A stretch of 64,000 bases of DNA, from assembly GCF_020687165.1 (NCBI RefSeq), contig NZ_JAJEQC010000008.1, one strand, 5' to 3'. The notes under the pieces were generated by a model. That model was not told the DNA's origin. It did not search any database and saw nothing but the letters and a program-made list of their open reading frames with translations. Within the stretch, counting starts at the first letter, position 1; every line of letters starts with the position of its first letter. The stretch is from Hominenteromicrobium mulieris (lineage in GTDB: Bacteria; Bacillota; Clostridia; Oscillospirales; Acutalibacteraceae). Below, piece after piece: positions 41,383 through 50,687 of the stretch. Made by a program: the position numbers and the translations under genes.

Positions 41383-43177
41383 CGAGCTTCAGAACCGCCA
41401 TAAACGCCTCCTGCGGTACTTCTACCGTGCCCAGCTGGCGCATGCGCTTCTTGCCTTCCTTCTGTTTTTCCAGCAGCTTCTTTTTACGGGTGATGTCACC
41501 GCCGTAGCACTTCGCCAAAACGTCCTTGCGCATCGCTTTAACGGTCTCACGCGCGATGATCTTGCCGCCGATGCACGCCTGCACCGGCACCTCAAACAAC
41601 TGGCGCGGAATTTTCTCCTTCAGCTTTTCCACCATCTTGCGGGCGCGCGGGTACGCCTTTTCCGCGTGGATGATAAATGAAAGCGCGTCCACCACTTCGC
41701 CGTTCAGCATAATATCCAGCTTCACAAGCTCGCTCTTGCGGTAGCCGATGAGCTCATAGTCAAACGACGCATAGCCGCGCGTGCGGGATTTCAGCGCGTC
41801 GAAGAAATCGTAGATAATTTCATTGAGCGGCAGCTCGTAGTGAATATCCACACGGTCGGTGTCAATGTATTTCATATCCTTGAAAATGCCGCGTCTGTCC
41901 TGACAAAGCTCCATGATGTTACCCACAAATTCTGTCGGGGAGTAAATGTGCGCGTTCGCAATCGGCTCCTCCGCCAGTGCAATGTGCGAGGGATCAGGGT
42001 AATTCGTCGGGTTATCGATGGAAAGCTTTGTGCCGTCCGTCTTTGTAATGTGGTACACAACGCTCGGCGCGGTTGTGATGAGGTCAAGGTTATATTCTCT
42101 CTCCAGACGCTCCTGAATGATCTCCATGTGCAGCAGTCCCAAAAAGCCGCAGCGGAAGCCGAAGCCGAGCGCCACGGAGGTCTCCGGCTCAAACGTCAGC
42201 GCCGCGTCGTTCAGCTGCAATTTTTCGAGCGCATCTCTAAGGTCTGCATAGTGTGCACCGTCTGCCGGGTACACGCCACAGAAAACCATCGGCTGCACCG
42301 CACGGTAGCCGGGCAGCGGCTCTGCCGCCGGTCTGTCCGCCAGCGTAATGGTGTCGCCCACGCGCGCCTCGCGCACGTTTTTGATCGATGCCGTAATGTA
42401 GCCGACTTCGCCCGCGGAAAGGCTCTTTGCGGGCTCCAAAGACGTCGCGCGCAGAATGCCGCACTCCACCACGGTGAACTCACTGCCCACCGCCATCATG
42501 CGGATGGTGTCACCGGGGTGCACCGTCCCCTCTTTAATACGCACATACGCGATAACGCCGCGGTATGCGTCATAGTAGGAGTCGAAAATCAGTGCGCGCA
42601 GCGGCATGTCCGGGTCGCCCTGCGGTGCGGGAATATCCGTCACGATTTTCTCCATAACGGCTTTGATGTTGAGGCCCGTTTTCGCGCTGATGCGCGGCGC
42701 GTCCTCTGCCGGAATACCGATGACGTCCTCAATCTCCGCCGCAACCTTGTCCGGGTCCGCGGAAATCAGATCGATCTTGTTCAATACCGGTACGACCTCA
42801 AGGCCTGCGTCCACCGCAAGGTACGTGTTTGCAAGCGTCTGCGCCTCAATGCCCTGAGAAGCGTCCACCACCAGCACCGCGCCCTCACAGGCCGCAAGTG
42901 AGCGGGAAACCTCGTAGTTAAAGTCCACGTGACCCGGGGTATCGATAAGGTTGAACGTATATGCCTCACCGTCGTTCGCGCGGTAGACGAGCGTCACAGC
43001 ATGCGCCTTGATGGTGATGCCGCGCTCGCGCTCCAGATCCATGTTGTCGAGGATCTGGTCTTCCATGTCGCGCTTCGCGACCGCCTCGGTCTGCTCCAAA
43101 ATGCGGTCGGCAAGCGTGCTTTTGCCGTGGTCAATATGTGCAATGATGCTGAAATTGCGAATTTTACTCTGTTCCAA
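41375..43177 (-). CDS. lepA: Translation elongation factor 4
   Basis: Ribosome-binding GTPase of 600 residues, the normal length. G1 is AHIDHGKSTL, then GITIKAHA, DTPGHVDF and NKIDL, followed by domains II, III and V and the LepA-specific C-terminal domain (RKKKLLEKQKEGKKRMRQLG). It back-translocates or remodels stalled ribosomes. The start is TTG at 43177, set by GAGGAG ten bases upstream. Probably co-transcribed with hemW. Confidence 0.97.
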   Translation of the reverse strand: MEQSKIRNFSIIAHIDHGKSTLADRILEQTEAVAKRDMEDQILDNMDLERERGITIKAHAVTLVYRANDGEAYTFNLIDTPGHVDFNYEVSRSLAACEGAVLVVDASQGIEAQTLANTYLAVDAGLEVVPVLNKIDLISADPDKVAAEIEDVIGIPAEDAPRISAKTGLNIKAVMEKIVTDIPAPQGDPDMPLRALIFDSYYDAYRGVIAYVRIKEGTVHPGDTIRMMAVGSEFTVVECGILRATSLEPAKSLSAGEVGYITASIKNVREARVGDTITLADRPAAEPLPGYRAVQPMVFCGVYPADGAHYADLRDALEKLQLNDAALTFEPETSVALGFGFRCGFLGLLHMEIIQERLEREYNLDLITTAPSVVYHITKTDGTKLSIDNPTNYPDPSHIALAEEPIANAHIYSPTEFVGNIMELCQDRRGIFKDMKYIDTDRVDIHYELPLNEIIYDFFDALKSRTRGYASFDYELIGYRKSELVKLDIMLNGEVVDALSFIIHAEKAYPRARKMVEKLKEKIPRQLFEVPVQACIGGKIIARETVKAMRKDVLAKCYGGDITRKKKLLEKQKEGKKRMRQLGTVEVPQEAFMAVLKLDE

Positions 43178-43211
43178 GCGTGATTCTCCTCTTTAGAAGT
43201 ATACATAGTTA

Positions 43212-43240
43212 AGTATAGCATTTTCACGGCGTTTGCGCAA
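43212..43240 (-). promoter_or_regulatory. Promoter of lepA-hemW
   Basis: TTGCGC (43235-43240) and TATACT (43212-43217) on the minus strand, 17-base spacer. Confidence 0.7.
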
Positions 43241-43283
43241 TGACTGCTTTTGAAAAAGTCCGCATTTTAAGGTGCTTCACACC

Positions 43284-43344
43284 TTGCGCTTTTCTGCCTA
43301 AACGTGGTATCATAGAAAAGACAAAACCACGCGTATACGTGGTT
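43284..43344 (+). promoter_or_regulatory. Promoter and leader hairpin of rsmE
   Basis: TTGCGC (43284-43289) and TATCAT (43308-43313) with an 18-base spacer. The leader carries the palindrome AACCACG-CGTATA-CGTGGTT (43325-43344), function unknown. Confidence 0.5.
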
Positions 43345-43361
43345 CCATAAGGAGAACCGAT

Positions 43362-44099
43362 ATGCCGAGATTTTTTACATCTGCCGTGCAGTTTGACGAA
43401 GCCGCGTCCGTAGGCTCTGCCGTCATAGACGGTGAAGACGGCCGCCACATCGCCCGCTCCCTGCGCATGCACACGGGCGACGCCCTCACGCTTTCGGACG
43501 GTGCCGGCACCGACTACACAGGCGAAATTGAAAGCATCACGGGCGATACCGTCATGGTGCGCCTTACCGATAAGTTTAAAAACAGAAGCGAGCCCGCCCT
43601 GCGCGTCACGCTGTACCCCGGTATGCCGAAGGCCGATAAACTGGAACTCATCACGCAAAAAGCCGTGGAACTCGGCGTCACGAAGATTGTGCCCGTTTTG
43701 ACCTCCCGCAGCGTTTCCCGGCCGGATGCAAAATCCGTTTCAAAAAAACAAGAGCGTTTGCAGCGCATCGCGCTTGAAGCCGCAAAGCAGAGCGGCCGCG
43801 GCATCATCCCGGAAATCGGTAAAATGACCGATTTGGAGTCCGCGCTCAAAACCGCACCCGGCAAAAAGATTTTATTCTACGAAGGCGGAGGCGAAGCGCT
43901 CGGCGCGCTCGTCTCCCCCGATGAGGCCGAAGTTTCCGTCTTCATCGGCCCGGAGGGCGGCTTTGACGCTGCCGAAGTGCAGCTCGCTAAACAATACGGC
44001 GCTACACCCGCCACGCTCGGCCCACGCATTTTAAGAACAGAAACCGCACCGCTTGCGGCGCTTTCCGTTTTAATGTACATCACGGGGAATATGCAATGA
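43362..44099 (+). CDS. rsmE: 16S rRNA (uracil-1498-N3)-methyltransferase
   Basis: SPOUT methyltransferase of 245 residues that modifies U1498 of 16S rRNA. The N-terminal PUA-like part (RHIARSLRMHTGDALTLSDG) and the C-terminal knot with VFIGPEGGFDAAEVQLA and LGPRILRTETAPLAAL are typical. It heads a plus-strand run of rsmE, a dehydrogenase, an unknown gene, DAHP synthase and a phosphatase. The next gene overlaps by ATGA. Confidence 0.95.
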   Translation: MPRFFTSAVQFDEAASVGSAVIDGEDGRHIARSLRMHTGDALTLSDGAGTDYTGEIESITGDTVMVRLTDKFKNRSEPALRVTLYPGMPKADKLELITQKAVELGVTKIVPVLTSRSVSRPDAKSVSKKQERLQRIALEAAKQSGRGIIPEIGKMTDLESALKTAPGKKILFYEGGGEALGALVSPDEAEVSVFIGPEGGFDAAEVQLAKQYGATPATLGPRILRTETAPLAALSVLMYITGNMQ

Positions 44100-44818
44100 A
44101 AACAGTTTTAGTCACCGGCGCGTCGGGTGAGATCGGCGCTGCCATCGCAAAAGAATTCGCCGCCGCAGGTTACGCCCTCGCGCTCCACGGCGCAAAGCAC
44201 ATTGAAAATGTAAATCAACTTGCCGAAACTTTCAAATCAAACGGCATCGAAGCCTATCCCGTCTGCGGCGACCTTTCCGACCCCGCCGCATGTGAACACG
44301 TATGGGCGGACACCGAAAAAAAACTCGGGCATATTGACGTTCTCGTCAACGCCGCCGGCATCTCGCTCGTCGATTTTTTCGACACCATGACGCCCGCACA
44401 GTGGAAAACTTTGTGCGACACGAATCTGTCCTCCGCCGTTTACCTCTCTCAATGCGCGTCCCGCTCCATGATCCGCCAAAAATCCGGCGCTATCGTCAAT
44501 GTCTCGTCCATTTGGGGCGTGAGCGGCGCGGCAATGGAAGTCGCATATTCCGCCGCCAAGGCCGGTATGCTCGGGCTCACCCGCGCACTGGCCTTGGAGC
44601 TCGCCCCGTCGAACATCACCGTCAATGCCGTCGCACCCGGCTATATCGATACCAAAATGAACGCCCATTTGTCCGAAGACGAGAAAAAAGCGCTGTGCGA
44701 GGAGATTCCCCTCGGGCGCGCAGGCACCCCGGCAGAGGTCGCCGCAGGCGTCAGATTTTTAGCCGAAAGCCCGTACATCACCGGTGAAACGCTCGTCATT
44801 TCGGGCGGCTGGCGTTAA
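44096..44818 (+). CDS. Short-chain dehydrogenase/reductase
   Basis: NAD(P)-dependent oxidoreductase of 240 residues, FabG-like. Rossmann loop TGASGEIGAAI, NAAGISL, catalytic Ser in NVSSIWG and Tyr-Lys in YSAAKAG, and the C-terminal PGYIDTKM. The substrate could be a 3-oxoacyl-ACP, but no other fatty acid synthesis gene is present, so the precise role is open. Its start overlaps the rsmE stop. Confidence 0.88.
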   Translation: MKTVLVTGASGEIGAAIAKEFAAAGYALALHGAKHIENVNQLAETFKSNGIEAYPVCGDLSDPAACEHVWADTEKKLGHIDVLVNAAGISLVDFFDTMTPAQWKTLCDTNLSSAVYLSQCASRSMIRQKSGAIVNVSSIWGVSGAAMEVAYSAAKAGMLGLTRALALELAPSNITVNAVAPGYIDTKMNAHLSEDEKKALCEEIPLGRAGTPAEVAAGVRFLAESPYITGETLVISGGWR

Positions 44819-44832
44819 GGAGAATATTTACC

Positions 44833-45279
44833 ATGTCCAAACAAATCGATGCTTATTCCTTCGCACTCGGCGTGTGCGAGGCATTCTGCGAGGTTGTCCG
44901 TGCCGGCGTAAAGCGCATCGCGCTCAGCCACCCGTTCACAGAAGACGAACTTCAAAACGCACTCGGCGCAGATTTTCTCCCCGCGTGTGAAGCAGTCGCC
45001 CGAAAGTACGGCTGCAAAGCGTATTATTTAAAAGAACCGCTCATCACCGACCTTTTCCCGGTCTCGTTGAACCGCGGCAAGCAAAATGTCGTTTTCTACC
45101 GCGAAGACCGTGACCTTAAAGAATTTTTGAGCATCCAACATGATAAACAAACCCTCATCGCCGAAAACAACTATACGGACGAAAACCGCCGCCAAATCGC
45201 CGTGCGTTACGGGCATCTGCTCTCGTACAGCGACGAAGCCATCGCCCGCTATTTATCGCAAAATACAGAACTCGAGTAA
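44833..45279 (+). CDS. Conserved protein of unknown function
   Basis: A 148-residue soluble protein with no membrane span. Notable stretches are FALGVCEAFCEVVRAGVKRIALSHPF, KYGCKAYYLKEPLITDLFP and NVVFYRED. I do not recognise the family. GGAGAATATTTACC precedes the ATG. It lies between the dehydrogenase and DAHP synthase genes with short gaps, so it is likely in the same transcript. Confidence 0.65.
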   Translation: MSKQIDAYSFALGVCEAFCEVVRAGVKRIALSHPFTEDELQNALGADFLPACEAVARKYGCKAYYLKEPLITDLFPVSLNRGKQNVVFYREDRDLKEFLSIQHDKQTLIAENNYTDENRRQIAVRYGHLLSYSDEAIARYLSQNTELE

Positions 45280-45295
45280 TCAAAGGAGCACCCCT

Positions 45296-46327
45296 ATGTC
45301 CATGACCATTAACAAAGAGCTGCCGAACCCGGCGGCCCTCAAAGCCGAATTTCCCGTCCCGGAGCACATCAAAGAAATCAAAGCCGCGCGCGATAAAGAG
45401 ATTGCCGCCGTGTTCCGCGGAGAGTCCGATAAATTTCTCGTCATCGTCGGCCCCTGCTCGGCGGATAACGAAGAAAGCGTCTGCGAATACACCCGCCGCC
45501 TTGCCCGTGTGAACGAGCAGGTAAAAGACCGCCTCATTCTGATTCCACGCATCTACACCAATAAGCCCCGCACCACGGGCGAGGGCTATAAGGGCATGCT
45601 GCACCAGCCGGACCCCGATAAAGCCCCTGACCTGCTCGGCGGCATCATTGCCATCCGCAAAATGCACATGCGCGCCATTGAAGAGACCGGCCTCACATGC
45701 GCAGACGAAATGCTGTACCCCGAAAACCGCAGCTATTTGGATGACCTTCTGTCCTATGAAGCCATCGGCGCGCGCTCGGTCGAAAACCAGCAGCACCGTC
45801 TGACTGCAAGCTCCATGGATATCCCCGCCGGCATGAAAAACCCCACCTCTGGCGATCTTGCCGTCATGATGAACTCCATCAAAGCCGCCCAAAGCGCGCA
45901 CAACTTCATCTATCGCGGGTGCGACGTCACCACCACCGGCAACCCGCTCGCCCACGCTATTTTGCGCGGCGGCGTTGATAAATACGGCACAACTATCCCG
46001 AACTACCACTACGAGGATTTAAAACGTCTCGCTTCCCTCTACGAAGAAAGCGGGCTCGAAAATCCCGCCTGCGTCGTGGATGTCAACCACTCGAATTCCG
46101 GCAAAAAGTTCAAAGAGCAGATCCGCATCGTCAGCGAGGTGCTGCACAGCCGTTCTTACGACCCCGCCATACACAAGCTCGTCAAGGGCGTCATGATTGA
46201 AAGCTACCTCTTCGAGGGCGCGCAGAAGATTTGCCCGGAGATGATCCACGGTAAATCCATCACAGACCCCTGCCTCGGTTGGGAAGACACCGAAAAGCTG
46301 CTTTACAGCATCGCGGAAAAAGCGTAA
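45296..46327 (+). CDS. 3-deoxy-7-phosphoheptulonate synthase, type I
   Basis: DAHP synthase joins phosphoenolpyruvate and erythrose 4-phosphate, the first shikimate step. The 343-residue protein has VGPCSADN, the PEP site PRTTGEGYKGM, ARSVENQQHR and the metal-binding VVDVNHSNSGKK. An N-terminal extension of about 40 residues is as in AroF/AroG/AroH feedback-regulated enzymes. ATG 45296 follows CAAAGGAG; a longer frame upstream overlaps the preceding gene and is rejected. Which amino acid inhibits it cannot be read. Confidence 0.93.
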   Translation: MSMTINKELPNPAALKAEFPVPEHIKEIKAARDKEIAAVFRGESDKFLVIVGPCSADNEESVCEYTRRLARVNEQVKDRLILIPRIYTNKPRTTGEGYKGMLHQPDPDKAPDLLGGIIAIRKMHMRAIEETGLTCADEMLYPENRSYLDDLLSYEAIGARSVENQQHRLTASSMDIPAGMKNPTSGDLAVMMNSIKAAQSAHNFIYRGCDVTTTGNPLAHAILRGGVDKYGTTIPNYHYEDLKRLASLYEESGLENPACVVDVNHSNSGKKFKEQIRIVSEVLHSRSYDPAIHKLVKGVMIESYLFEGAQKICPEMIHGKSITDPCLGWEDTEKLLYSIAEKA

Positions 46328-46340
46328 AGGGAGTTGTAAG

Positions 46341-46871
46341 ATGAAACTGTACGTCACACGCCACGGCGAAACACCTATGAACGCTGCGCACCGCGTCTGC
46401 GGCCTCACGAATATCGACCTCACCGAAAAAGGCATCGCGCAGGCAAAAGAAGCCGGGCGCAGCCTCCAAGATAAAGGCATCAAGCGCATCATCGCCTCCC
46501 CGCTCCTGCGCGCCCAACACACCGCAAGGCTCATCGCAGACGAGATTGACATAGATACCATCGAGACCGAACAGCGGCTCATCGAGCAAAACTACGGCAT
46601 CTACGAAAATACCGACTGGGACGGCGAAGCGTTCAACGCAAATAAGCGCGAGTTCGCCGTACGCTACCCCGGCGGCGAATCCATGCTGGACTTAGCCGGT
46701 CGGCTCTACCCGCTTTTAAACAAGCTGAAAGCCGAAAACGGCCCCACCACGCTCCTCGTCTGCCACGGCGGCATCTGCCGCATGATCCGCACCTATTTCT
46801 TAGATGTCAAAAACACCGACTACGCCGCCTTCAAGCTTTCAAACTGCGGCATCATGGAGTTTGATCTGTAA
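46341..46871 (+). CDS. Histidine phosphatase family protein
   Basis: Phosphoglycerate-mutase-like phosphatase of 176 residues. The active-site RHGE lies in YVTRHGETPMN, then SPLLRAQHTARL, the Glu in EQRLIEQNYG and the second His in LVCHGGICR. The substrate is unknown; alternatives include small sugar phosphates. It follows DAHP synthase by 13 bases and ends the run with a clear terminator. Confidence 0.9.
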   Translation: MKLYVTRHGETPMNAAHRVCGLTNIDLTEKGIAQAKEAGRSLQDKGIKRIIASPLLRAQHTARLIADEIDIDTIETEQRLIEQNYGIYENTDWDGEAFNANKREFAVRYPGGESMLDLAGRLYPLLNKLKAENGPTTLLVCHGGICRMIRTYFLDVKNTDYAAFKLSNCGIMEFDL

Positions 46872-46909
46872 AAAAAGCATCTCGGCTAAGCCGAGATGCT
46901 TTTTGCTTT
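46871..46909. terminator. Terminator between the phosphatase and a MATE gene
   Basis: AAAAAGCATCTCGGC-TAA-GCCGAGATGCTTTTT, usable on both strands. Confidence 0.85.
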
Positions 46910-48290
46910 ACGCTTCCGTCGCAGTGCCATGCTGCGGGTCGTGCTCGCGTTTGATGCAGCGGTCAAGCCACTTGCCTCGCAAATAATAAATAACGAAGAT
47001 CACCGCCGTGATGACCCATGATACCGGGTAGTTCATCGCGACCATCTGCATCGTGTGCCAATATGGAACCACAAGCAATATCCACACTACGCGCAGACCG
47101 CATACGCCGATGCAGGTGATGAGCATCGGCTGCAAAGCCTCGCCGGCACCGCGAATCGCGCCGGACAAAATCTCGATAAAAACAAACGTAAAGTAGGACG
47201 GCGCCAATACCAAATAGAACTGCGCACCGATATTCACAACCTCCGCATCGCCCGTAAAGAACATCAAAAGCTGATAGCGGAAAATAAACAGCAGCGCGGA
47301 AAGCGCGATGATCGTGCCAAGGCACATGCCAAGCCCCACACGCGTGCAGCGCTTCATGCGGTCATACTGGCGTGCGCCGAAGTTCTGCCCGGCAAATGTC
47401 GTCACCGCAATGCCAAACGCGTTCATCACCATCCAGATAAAGCCGTCAATCTTGCCGATGGCCGCCCAAGCCGCGATAGCTGTCGTGCCAAAGCTGTTGA
47501 TGCTCGCCTGAATGAGGATATTCGAGAATGAATACATCACAGACTGCAAGCCGGCCGGCAAGCCGATGCGGACCACATTCTTTAGAATGTCCTTGTGAAA
47601 GCGAATTTTGCGCAGCTCCACACGGTATGCTTCCTGCGTGCCCATCAGGCGGATCATCAAAAGCACGGCGCTGATCAGCTGCGATAGAATCGTCGCAAAC
47701 GCTACACCGAACACACCCCAGTGAAACACCACCACGAACAATAAATCGAGTACCACGTTTGCAAGGCAGCACACAATCAAAACGTACAGCGGCATGCGGC
47801 TGTCGCCGATGGCGCGCAGAACACCTGTGCCGATATTATAAATCAGGTTTCCGATGATGCCAAGATAATATACGTTCATGTACAAAACCGCGTCATCCAT
47901 GATGTCGTCCGGCACACCCATCGCCAGCATTGTCGGGCGCGCCGTCACAATGCCGAAGACCATAATGACAACGCCGCCCGCCACCGCCAGCGCCATGGAC
48001 GTGTGGACAGATTTAGAAAGATTTTCGCGGTCGTTTGCGCCGAAATATTGCGAAATAATGACCGTCGCGCCGGAAGCTACGCCGACAAAAAAGCCTACAA
48101 GCAGGTTGATGACCGTGCCCGTCGTGCCCACAGCCGCCAACGCCTCGGTGCCGACAAACTGACCGACAATGATCGTGTCAACCGTGTTATACAACTGCTG
48201 AAAAAAAGTGCCGATCAAGATCGGAAAGAAGAAAAGCAAAAGCTGTTTCCAAATAACACCTTCCGTGATCCCGTTTTTTGTTTTTTCCAA
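46908..48290 (-). CDS. MATE family exporter
   Basis: Twelve-span exporter of 460 residues (VIWKQLLLFFFPILIGTFFQQLYNTVDTIIVGQFVGTEALAAVG), with the second-half repeat GLPAGLQSVMYSFSNILIQASINSFG. It starts at TTG 48290, preceded by GGGGGAGG. It is the fourth MATE gene in the window and the only one with no neighbour of clear relation. Substrate unknown. Confidence 0.88.
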   Translation of the reverse strand: MEKTKNGITEGVIWKQLLLFFFPILIGTFFQQLYNTVDTIIVGQFVGTEALAAVGTTGTVINLLVGFFVGVASGATVIISQYFGANDRENLSKSVHTSMALAVAGGVVIMVFGIVTARPTMLAMGVPDDIMDDAVLYMNVYYLGIIGNLIYNIGTGVLRAIGDSRMPLYVLIVCCLANVVLDLLFVVVFHWGVFGVAFATILSQLISAVLLMIRLMGTQEAYRVELRKIRFHKDILKNVVRIGLPAGLQSVMYSFSNILIQASINSFGTTAIAAWAAIGKIDGFIWMVMNAFGIAVTTFAGQNFGARQYDRMKRCTRVGLGMCLGTIIALSALLFIFRYQLLMFFTGDAEVVNIGAQFYLVLAPSYFTFVFIEILSGAIRGAGEALQPMLITCIGVCGLRVVWILLVVPYWHTMQMVAMNYPVSWVITAVIFVIYYLRGKWLDRCIKREHDPQHGTATEA

Positions 48291-48414
48291 ACGTCCTCCC
48301 CCTTTGATACCCTATAACGTCTATTCTTAAACCGCGCTCTAAACACGCATACGCCCATTCTAACACCTTTTCTCCCATTTTTCAAGCGGTTACAAAAATA
48401 AAAGTACGAAATAG

Positions 48415-48576
48415 GATTTTAATTTGACATTTCAGGAGATAGCCGCACCCGTTTCCCGGCGCGTATATTTCAATCCTACCGTACGCAAAGCTTTTCGCGT
48501 GTGGTTCATCGAAAATTCCGCCGCCGGAAAGCTGTTCGGTGAATGGAACGACAAAGGCAAACTTTTTAGCCACTAA
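48415..48576 (+). pseudogene. Possible C-terminal remnant of a gene
   Basis: An open frame without a usable start reads ISRR-free, protein-like sequence (FQEIAAPVSRRVYFN, RKAFRVWFIENSAAGKLFGEW) and stops at 48574-48576. Composition looks coding, and an in-frame stop lies at 48412. I do not recognise a family; this may be chance. Confidence 0.25.
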
Positions 48577-48614
48577 AAAGCGCCCGCAGGGTCAAACCTT
48601 GCAGGCGCTTTCAC
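48576..48614 (-). terminator. Terminator of the nitroreductase gene
   Basis: On the minus strand AAAGCGCCTGCAAGG-TTTGA-CCCTGCGGGCGCTTTTT, imperfect stem with a T run, 12 bases after the stop. Confidence 0.8.
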
Positions 48615-48625
48615 TTTACTTTTCT

Positions 48626-49150
48626 TTACTCCACATACGTAACGGGGAATTTCTTCTCCTTCACAGGCGTTTCTGCTGCCGCATAACCGATGGCCGCAAT
48701 GCCGAATACCTTGTGGTTCTCCGGCACGCCGAACTCCGTCAAAACGGCGCGCACCTCAGGCACGTCGCACGTGTCAGAAAGCTGGTTGATCCACACAGTA
48801 CCAAGCCCCATGGAATGCGCCGCGAGGAAGATATTTTCAAGCGCGCAGGCGTTGTCCCAAGAAGTGATACCCGTGTCGCCAATCAGCTCGTTCGACGGAA
48901 TGATAAGCGCGGCGGGCTTATACATGTCGTACTTCTCGTTGCCGAGCGCCTTGCCCACAGCCACCGCAAGCTTCGCGATTTTCTCGCGATTTAAAACAGC
49001 AGAAAAATGCCATGTCTGGCGGTTCATCGCGCTCGGTGCATGCACAGCGCACTGCAAAAGCGTGTCGATCTTTTCTCTCTCCACCGGGCGGTCGTCATAC
49101 GCGCGGACACTGCAGCGGGTCAAAATGTTCTGAATCACTTCATTCGTCAT
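48626..49150 (-). CDS. Nitroreductase family protein
   Basis: FMN-dependent oxidoreductase of 174 residues. The start RCSVRAYDDRPVEREKID, the flavin-binding HAPSAMNRQTWHF, and the C-terminal GIAAIGYAAAETP are typical of small nitroreductases that may act on quinones or nitro compounds. GAGGAAGCG precedes the ATG. It lies 70 bases after the fRMsr gene, possibly with its own promoter. Confidence 0.9.
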   Translation of the reverse strand: MTNEVIQNILTRCSVRAYDDRPVEREKIDTLLQCAVHAPSAMNRQTWHFSAVLNREKIAKLAVAVGKALGNEKYDMYKPAALIIPSNELIGDTGITSWDNACALENIFLAAHSMGLGTVWINQLSDTCDVPEVRAVLTEFGVPENHKVFGIAAIGYAAAETPVKEKKFPVTYVE

Positions 49151-49219
49151 AAAAACGCTTCCTCTCTTTGATTTTTCGGGTATGTACCCTTATTTTTAAG
49201 CGGTCATCCGCTTATTGAC

Positions 49220-49690
49220 TCAAAATTTTCCCGCCAAAAGCGCGGCGATTTTCGTGAGAAATGCCTCATCTTCTGCGGTAAAGCGATCTTCAAACGGGCT
49301 GTCCACATCCAAAACAGCATAGACTTTTCCGTCTTTCATCACCGGCACCACAATCTCCGCACGGCTCGCGCTGTCGCAGGCAATATGCCCCGGGAACGCG
49401 TGCACATCCGCTACGCGCAGCGTTTTCTTCTCCGCAAGCGCTGTGCCGCACACACCGCGCCCCGCTTTGATGCGGATGCACGCCGGTTTACCCTGAAACG
49501 GCCCCAACAGCAAATTACCGTCCGGCTGCACCGTGTAAAAGCCCACCCAGTTGATGTTTTTCAGTGTTAGATTCAACAGTGCCGAAAGGTTTGCCATGTT
49601 CGGCACAAGCTCCGGCTCGTCTTCAATGAGTGCCTTCGCCTGCAAAACGACGTCTTCATACGTCCCGCTGCCTTGAAGCTCAAAACTCAT
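49220..49690 (-). CDS. Free methionine-(R)-sulfoxide reductase (GAF domain)
   Basis: Reduces free Met-R-sulfoxide, protecting from oxidants. The 156-residue single GAF domain shows LLLGPFQGKPACIRIKAGRGVCG and HIACDSASRAEIVVPV, with the three Cys typical of fRMsr enzymes, and the C-terminal VLDVDSPFEDRF. The start overlaps the end of gpsA by 11 bases. Confidence 0.9.
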   Translation of the reverse strand: MSFELQGSGTYEDVVLQAKALIEDEPELVPNMANLSALLNLTLKNINWVGFYTVQPDGNLLLGPFQGKPACIRIKAGRGVCGTALAEKKTLRVADVHAFPGHIACDSASRAEIVVPVMKDGKVYAVLDVDSPFEDRFTAEDEAFLTKIAALLAGKF

Positions 49691-50636
49691 TTTTTATACT
49701 CCTTGTAAACAAAGCGTTGACTTCATCGTGCGCATTTTCGCCTTTATACAACACATTGTATACCGCGCGGCAAATCGGTAAATCGGCTGAAACCGTCTTG
49801 CCAAGGCGCAAAAGCGCGTCCACGGCGTAATAGCCCTCCGCCAAATCGGTGTACAGCTCGTTTTTCACAAACTTCTCGCCGAACATGCGGTTGTGCGAAT
49901 ACGGCGAAAACAACGTCGCTTCGTAGTCGCCGAGGTGGCAAAGCCCGTAAGCCGAAAGCTCGTTGCCGCCTAAAGCGTCAATCAGCCGCGCAATCTCACG
50001 CGTGCCGCGCGCCATCAAAGCGCCTTTTAACGTCGAAAGCCCGAGGCCGTCCAGCATACCGGCGGCAATGCCGACGACATTCTTCGCCGCCGCACCGATC
50101 TCATTGCCGATGAGGTCCTGTCCGTAGTAAAAGCGAATGAGGTCGCTGCCGAATGATTCCACCAGCGTCTTTTTTGCGTCTTCGCTGTCGCTGTCAATGA
50201 CCATGCAGTTCGGCACACCGGCCGCAAACTCCTGTACATGGCCGGGACCAACCCAAACGGCGACCGCGTTCGAGTTGTCACACTCCGCGGCACACACCTG
50301 GGAAAGCCGCATGCCGGTTTCAATCTCCACGCCTTTCATGCACAGCACGAAAATTTTATTTTTCAGCTCAAACGGCTGAAGCTCGCGCATCAGGCCGCGC
50401 AGGCCCTGCGAGTTGACGGAGATTACAATCACGTCGCTGTCTTTCACAGCGTCCAAAGAATTTGTCAGATGTAAGGTTTCGGGCAGCTCTACAAGCCCGT
50501 TCGTACGGGTTTCGATGAGCTTTTGCATGTGGGCAGAGCTTTTCCGCCCGTAAAGGGAAACACTGTGGCCGATCTTATCGAGGTACCACGCGATAAACGT
50601 GCCCCAACGGCCGCAGCCGATAACGGTAATTTTCAT
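49680..50636 (-). CDS. gpsA: Glycerol-3-phosphate dehydrogenase [NAD(P)+]
   Basis: Makes sn-glycerol 3-phosphate for phospholipids from dihydroxyacetone phosphate. The 318-residue protein has the Rossmann loop IGCGRWGTFIAWYL, the catalytic Lys in GAAAKNVVGIAAGMLDGLG, and LMARGTREIARL. Slightly shorter than many GpsA. It lies 51 bases downstream of pgsA, and both feed phosphatidylglycerol synthesis. Confidence 0.88.
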   Translation of the reverse strand: MKITVIGCGRWGTFIAWYLDKIGHSVSLYGRKSSAHMQKLIETRTNGLVELPETLHLTNSLDAVKDSDVIVISVNSQGLRGLMRELQPFELKNKIFVLCMKGVEIETGMRLSQVCAAECDNSNAVAVWVGPGHVQEFAAGVPNCMVIDSDSEDAKKTLVESFGSDLIRFYYGQDLIGNEIGAAAKNVVGIAAGMLDGLGLSTLKGALMARGTREIARLIDALGGNELSAYGLCHLGDYEATLFSPYSHNRMFGEKFVKNELYTDLAEGYYAVDALLRLGKTVSADLPICRAVYNVLYKGENAHDEVNALFTRSIKNEF

Positions 50637-50687
50637 AGGGAATGCTAAGGTCCTTCCAAAGGGGGTAATGTAAGCGCGAAATTCAAA

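Noticed and set aside
45140..45295. N-terminal extension of DAHP synthase
   Set aside because: It overlaps the preceding gene in another frame, and AAAGGAG with ATG 45296 gives the normal family start.
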